Shown: piece by piece, positions 58,861-64,000 of the stretch
How positions within the stretch are numbered: position 1 is the stretch's first letter
Layout of the letters: each line of letters begins with the position of its first letter
DNA from: Stromatinia cepivora
Taxonomy: Eukaryota > Ascomycota > Leotiomycetes > Helotiales > Sclerotiniaceae
Assembly: GCA_014898415.1 (NCBI GenBank)
Contig: RCTD01000033.1
Span: 372,001-436,000 of the forward strand
Length of the DNA stretch: 64,000 nt
Reading direction: 5' to 3'
The notes under the pieces: generated by a model
Told to the model about the DNA's origin: nothing
Seen by the model: the letters and a program-made list of their open reading frames with translations, nothing else
Databases searched by the model: none
Program-made: the position numbers and the translations under genes

Positions 58861-59267
58861 AAAAGAATAGTCATTTACCCGGGTCTATGGTGGTGGGACG
58901 GCTGGAGATTATGTGTCTTGTGGTGTGAGAAGACACTGGCTTTATGTATTAACGTTGGATTGGGATTTTCTCATAATAGATTGGGTGTAGGTTGGTCATG
59001 GTTGCCAGAAGAATTGATAGTAATTATCAGAGCACGCCATTTTCCCCTCTCATCACACTACCCAAGTATCACGATACGAACATAGCATCACAAATTGTCA
59101 AAATATATCTTGGGTTTGTACTATTTTTACTTTCATTGCTGTTACGTACTACTGAATGCACAGCCAATATCGAGAATACCTAACAAAGACCTCCAATCAA
59201 ATTCATTGACCCCACGCTTCACGCCGATGGCCGTTTCCTTTCGCAAATCCCATTACAATCAAACCAA
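58477..59267. other. Region between repeat array and ADH 3' end
   Basis: Apart from the repeat units and the possible micro-exons described under findings, no gene is supported. The last 100 bases before 59268 are likely the ADH 3' UTR. Confidence 0.4.
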
Positions 59268-60433
59268 TCACTTGCTTGTGTCAACAACATACCGTCCAGC
59301 AATCTTACCCTCATGCATCAAATCATAAACCTTCTGCAACTCGCTCAAACCACATGACTTATATGGAGACTTGATAAGTCCGCGTCTGAAAAACTCGATA
59401 GCCTCAGCAGAGTCCTTTCGGTTACCAACATATGATCCCTTAATAGTAATCATCTTAACAACCGACTCGAAAACTGGTGCGCGAAGATAGGCACTAGCCG
59501 GAAGACCAATAGCAACGACTGTACCACGTGGTCGAACATATTCTGCAGCTTGCTGGAAAGGCTTCTCATTAACAGCAACCAAAATAACAGCATGTGGTCC
59601 GAGTCCATCACTGGTGCATGCCTTCACATCATCGACCAAATTCTTGCTCGACATAAAATCAACATAATGCTGCGCACCCAATTCCTTAGTCATCTGTTGC
59701 TTCTCAGCCCCTCCATCAATCGCTATAATATCCAAACCCATAGCTTTAGCATACTGACAAGCAAGCGAACCTAATCCGCCTCCAGCACCAACAATTGCAA
59801 CGGTTTGACCGGGTCGGACTCCGGATTCTTTAAGACCTTTGTAAACCGTGATACCGGCGCAGAGAACGGGCGCAATGGCCTGGAGGTCGCATTCCTTTGG
59901 GATACGGGCTATGTGTGCAGCTTTGGCAATGCAATATTGTTGGAATGTTCCATTGACTGTGTAGCCTGAGAGAAGTGCTTTGGGACAAAGTGGTTCGTCG
60001 GCTTGTTGGCAGAAATCACAGGCGAGACAACTTCCATTTAACCACTTTGCTTTGCATCAGTATTTGTTTCACTTTTATTTGGGAAATAGAAATTAACATA
60101 CCTTTACACCAGCATGATCACCAATCTTCACATCCTCAACGAGACTTCCAACAGCAACGACAACACCAGCTCCCTCGTGGCCTCCTACAAGTGGTAGCTT
60201 CCTCTCTAATGGCCAATCACCATTTACGGCGTGTAAATCTGTGTGGCATACACCGGAATATTTTATGTTCACAAGAACTTCATCTGGTCCGGGTTTTTGG
60301 ACAGGTATTTTTTTGTATACGACGGCTAGGTGGATTAGTATTGGAGTTCGGATTACGGGGGAATTCGATATGGCTTACGTTTACCGGTTTCTTCGACTAC
60401 TTGTGCCCATTGTTCTGTAGGGATGTTCTCCAT
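59268..60433 (-). CDS. ADH1: NAD-dependent zinc alcohol dehydrogenase (yeast ADH1 type)
   Basis: Exons 60433-60379, 60325-60102 and 60044-59268 give 351 residues, the normal length of tetrameric fungal ADH. It interconverts acetaldehyde and ethanol with NAD(H). The catalytic zinc ligands are Cys45 ([15 protein letters not shown]), His68 (GGHEGAG) and Cys155 ([14 protein letters not shown]). The structural zinc ligands are Cys99, Cys102, Cys105 and Cys113 ([15 protein letters not shown]). The Rossmann motif is [11 protein letters not shown] (178-188), and the Asp in IIAIDGG at the end of the second strand indicates NAD rather than NADP. The start [12 protein letters not shown] resembles the usual MSIPETQKGVI region. 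Lack of an N-terminal extension suggests a cytosolic enzyme. The last intron (60101-60045) uses the second of two AAG acceptors, required for GVK-WLNGSC. Most of the frame upstream of Met at 59741 has no ATG, so simple ORF callers truncate it. Confidence 0.95.
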
Positions 60434-63400
60434 TTTTGATATTTGTGGTTGTGTGGGGAAGTAGGTATTTTTGATAGATGGTTGAGGTTATTTTAATGAA
60501 GACAGATTATGTTTTCAAATGGAAGAGAGATAACTTTATGAAACAGAAGAATCGTAAGATAGTAAATGAATCATGAGTGAGGAAATCTTGTAAGACTGGA
60601 AATGAATGAATATATACCCGATGAAATAATCATATAATCATACGAATGGTCATTGAAGTTATCCGACCCCTCTTGCTTGATGTTCCGTCTGTCCTGATCG
60701 GCGGTCACGCATGTACAAACGCTTGCGTCTCTTTGTGAATTCTTTCAATCTTATTGGATCAATGAATTTAGAGTTTGCAGCTCGGATTCATGGAAGTACC
60801 AGAATACAACTTCTTCGCACAGTCTACTCATAAAAGTAGATTGTGGAGGTGCTAGTCACTGAATAGACAGGCTCGGCACGTTAGATTCCGGGTTAATGGC
60901 GGCGAACAGAAATAGGAAATATTGATTGAAGCTACCACTATGCCACACACCCCTACTTGGGCGATGATCTCCATTCGTACTCCACTATATATACCTAATC
61001 CAGCTAGAAGAATCTACCCCACGACACGAACAGCTGGAAGGATACCGAAGGACACATGGCTACATGCATATCATTATTTACAGCAGAAGGGTGACCCCTC
61101 CCCCATCTGGAGACGCAAATCCGAGCATTTAATCGGATGATATTACTTTAGGATGGCGTGGTTATGAGATTCACTTCGTGGGGGAAACAAGGTTCGAACT
61201 TCTCTACATGAAATGCGGGGAAAGCTGCTTTGAGAGTAGGCATAACAGGGGAATGCGGGGTTCATTCCAGCTATTTCTCCTAGTGACTCTCTAGTACATG
61301 TGGCTGCGGCTGTTATGCAAACAACATTGAAATTACTACTCCGGAGCCCCGGAAACCAAGAAAAAGATCTATAGAAGAAGACTTTTTTGATTGTTTCTCA
61401 TTCTGAGATTGATAATTTTTCACTCGGTCGGTCGCGATATGTACCGCCACTAGTTCTACCATGTTGTGATATTCAACCCCCGATGGGTTCCTATATTTTG
61501 TAACGTGGTGATAAATCTATGTGATACGTTGTGATGAAGTGGGCTTTTCGAGGGGTGGTCTGATATCTCGGGTTTAGGAGCTTGAGAGCGGCTGAATGAT
61601 GACCGATGCCTGATGAAGGCTGGGCGAGGACAATGCAGGTTTGGGGCTAAACCACGGCTGGATTAGTGGAAGTTGGGGGGTTGGAGGGGTAACTTTTTTG
61701 TTGTGAGCTTCCCATCTTTCGAGACGCAAATTGGATCTCATGTACGAGTACTTTTAGTGATGGTATAGCTAATTACCGAGTTTATTAGTGCCTCGTTACA
61801 CATATTGAAGTAAGGCATTCACGACATATCACCAAGTAGACAACACAATTAATGCTGGAAGCTTGTCAACGCGGGGGTGGTGCGAGGATTTGCCTCACTC
61901 CAACCCGATCGGTAGCAGGTACTACTTACAGAACTTGAGAAACAGCTCGTTGTAACTCCCACTCTACAATTTGGATCATAGCGAAGAAATTCCGCAAAAC
62001 TCCGGTACAGACCCAGAGCGTACAGATAACACTAACCCCAGATATAGTCTACCTGAGAAACCTCGACTCTTGTAGAATACTCTACATACAATCCCCATAT
62101 GAGGAAATGGAATGGAACGACCTGTGGTAAAAAGTACGGTAAGGGTAACTTTTTACGACTTTTGGAACAATTCTATCATACGAATGCTAATCACTCTTTA
62201 GGGTGATGATAAGGTGATAAAACAAATCTTTTGCACCAACTTCCTGGGTTCAGGAGAACCTCTTGTAGATATGTTGTAAGCCAGGTACTTTCTTCGCGAT
62301 TGTATATTAGGTATCAAAACTGCATGGGCACAGTTCACTATGTAGACAGGAGTGAACTTTACATCCATTTCCAGTGAACATTTTGCAGTGGATTTTTTAT
62401 AATAGCAGCTCGCTATGTATGCTTCACAATGAAGCAACCTATTAATACCAGAGTATTGTCATTCTTGTAGTAGACAGATACTACGAGAATGTTCGATACC
62501 ATAAACTGCAAGATAGCTCTTTCTAACATCCGCTGTGCTCTCACACCAAAACTTTGCAGTAAATGAGACAAACTATATCAAGAGATATTGGAATGGGCAT
62601 TCTACACGTTTTATTCAAAATCAACAATCTTATTCATTTCACGAACTCCCATTGCTATTTCTCACTACCTCTTGATGGAGCTAAGCTCGTGTGTAGATAG
62701 TTCTATATGATAATAATGTTTCCACTTCAACTACCTTTGCTATGTTTGTTTCATAGCACCGGCTCGCCACACGCATCAAAATGCATCATACACGAGCGTC
62801 TGTGACAAGATAAAACCCTGGCTGTTCGCCCGATTGTTCCAAATCAGCGGATATAGTGGCATACAATAGATCACTTAGAGCAAGGGCCGCGGTCAAGACT
62901 CACTGATGATTCTATTTCATGGTGTACACGGAAATGAAACAAGATTTCATGAAGTCGCCGAAATAAAAGTTTAGATTGTGCTATATTAGCAGGAAAAAGA
63001 ACGCAAGAGCAAGAGCTTTCGAAGCTTCCGTGACCACAATAAAAGGTAAAATAAAACAAATCAAAATCCTTCTCGTAATAGCCTATCTCAATCACTCGGC
63101 GCCAGGACGTGTTCTAATACCCAAACTTTAGATATTATCAATAGCAACCAACCATCTTGATACCACTTCAGACTTACTTCCTTTTCTGCGATTGCAAAGC
63201 CTAAAGTAGTCCATGGTGTGTGATGAAATCTAGATGATCCCGAGGTGAACTCTTCTCCTTCAACATGTTTCCACTTGAATATTTACGGAGTCATTGTGAG
63301 CTAGAGTCCAGAGAAAGGAGCCTACATCCGAGAAGACCTGATTCGGTCCCCCACTTTATCACCCAAGAGATCTCATGAGAATATGAGTCGCCAGTAATCG

Positions 63401-64000
63401 TTTCTCCAATTAATTGGTATTCAAGACAGCCCTTAGGGACTGGGCTCATTGCAACCAAACTTTTAATCATAACTTGCTCAGATTCATGATTCTGTGCTCA
63501 TGAAAGCTTCGTGTGTTGTGAAAGATTTGTAACCAGACTCCCGCGGCCGTAGCCGTGGAGAAGTCCCCGATAGAGCGTAGCAGCCTCGGTTGTACGGCCG
63601 TGGAGGGAAAGAATTCTGTTGATCCCCAACATGGACCAAAAATCAATGAAAGGGAAGTTCGGAGAGACTCTTACGGAGGCAATCGTGAATCGTAGGTTTG
63701 TTAGAGAAGGATATTCATTTGATCTTTTTTGAAGCTATGCTGGAACCATCCTCCTTTGTAAACGAAGTAGCAATTGTGGTCATTGTATCTTGATTCAGAA
63801 GACTGTATTACTGATCATCAGCAAAGCTTGAAATTGTGTGAGTAAATGATGCAGCGACATAGAGAACTTGATACAATAAATTCAACAAGAGGTGTCTAGG
63901 ATAATCGAAGGAACGGGAGCTAGTCAAACAAATACACACTTAAAAGACTTTGCAGTAATGGGGTTTGAAAGGGATATGAATAGACTGCACAAAAATTATC
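60434..64000. other. 3.5-kb region without recognisable genes
   Basis: The first few hundred bases are the ADH promoter. Beyond that, no open frame has family or splice support. Short minus-strand frames at 62198-62437 and 62871-63095 are treated as chance. The window ends inside this region, so an exon of a gene lying mainly outside could be missed. Confidence 0.4.
60611..60616 (-). promoter_or_regulatory. Candidate TATA box of the ADH gene
   Basis: TATATA lies 178 bases upstream of the ADH start, and an ATTGG (CCAAT on the minus strand) lies near 60,755. A TATA box at this distance would fit a strongly regulated metabolic gene. The assignment is by position only. Confidence 0.3.

Noticed and set aside
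61170..61215. GGTTCGAA, a tRNA T-loop-like word
   Set aside because: The flanking bases do not form a T-stem, and no cloverleaf arms are found around it.

Overview
The window is a stretch of filamentous-fungus nuclear chromosome. The genes carry short spliceosomal introns (mostly about 47-130 nt) with GT donors, CTAAC/CTGAC-like branch sites and AG acceptors. The recognisable proteins are standard ascomycete ones: the kinetochore DASH subunit Dad3, the myosin chaperone Cro1/She4, a Las17-binding VHS protein, TFIIH Tfb4, Arp3, a fungal-sized taspase, Trm2 and a yeast-type alcohol dehydrogenase. Gene content and style suggest Pezizomycotina, probably Leotiomycetes of the Botrytis/Sclerotinia type. 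The class-level guess rests on general familiarity and not on a search.

Layout. From 0.7 to 31.3 kb the window is gene-dense: a Ser/Pro-rich membrane-anchored protein (0.7-2.1 kb, minus), a large nuclear-looking protein (3.2-5.8 kb, minus), LSB5 (6.8-8.5 kb, plus), CRO1/She4 (11.2-13.4 kb, minus) divergent from TFB4 (13.8-15.1 kb, plus), taspase (15.8-18.0 kb, minus) divergent from ARP3 (19.2-20.8 kb, plus), DAD3 (21.5-21.9 kb, plus), mitochondrial ribosomal protein uS5m (22.7-24.0 kb, minus) and a 1788-residue WD40/alpha-solenoid protein (25.7-31.3 kb, minus). From 31.3 to 49.2 kb there is an almost gene-free tract with one convincing small gene at 39.7-40.2 kb. It is full of micro- and minisatellites and holds a striking concentration of the nonamer TACGGAGTA. 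From 49.2 kb genes return: TRM2 (49.2-51.1 kb, minus), a 154-residue conserved-looking protein (51.7-52.2 kb, minus), an SQ/TQ-rich protein with an ASCH/PUA-like domain (53.8-56.5 kb, minus) and an NAD-dependent alcohol dehydrogenase (59.3-60.4 kb, minus). The last 3.5 kb shows nothing recognisable.

The genes are unrelated housekeeping functions and form no cluster or pathway. There is a loose actin theme: Arp3 nucleates branched actin, Lsb5 belongs to the Las17/actin-patch endocytic network, and Cro1/She4 folds myosin motor heads. No transposon, viral element, rRNA, tRNA or CRISPR array was recognised. The least expected element is a periodic array of diverged repeats at 58.07-58.86 kb, next to a Cys-rich reading frame. 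Several of its units look like 54-nt micro-exons, each followed by a GTARYAC donor.
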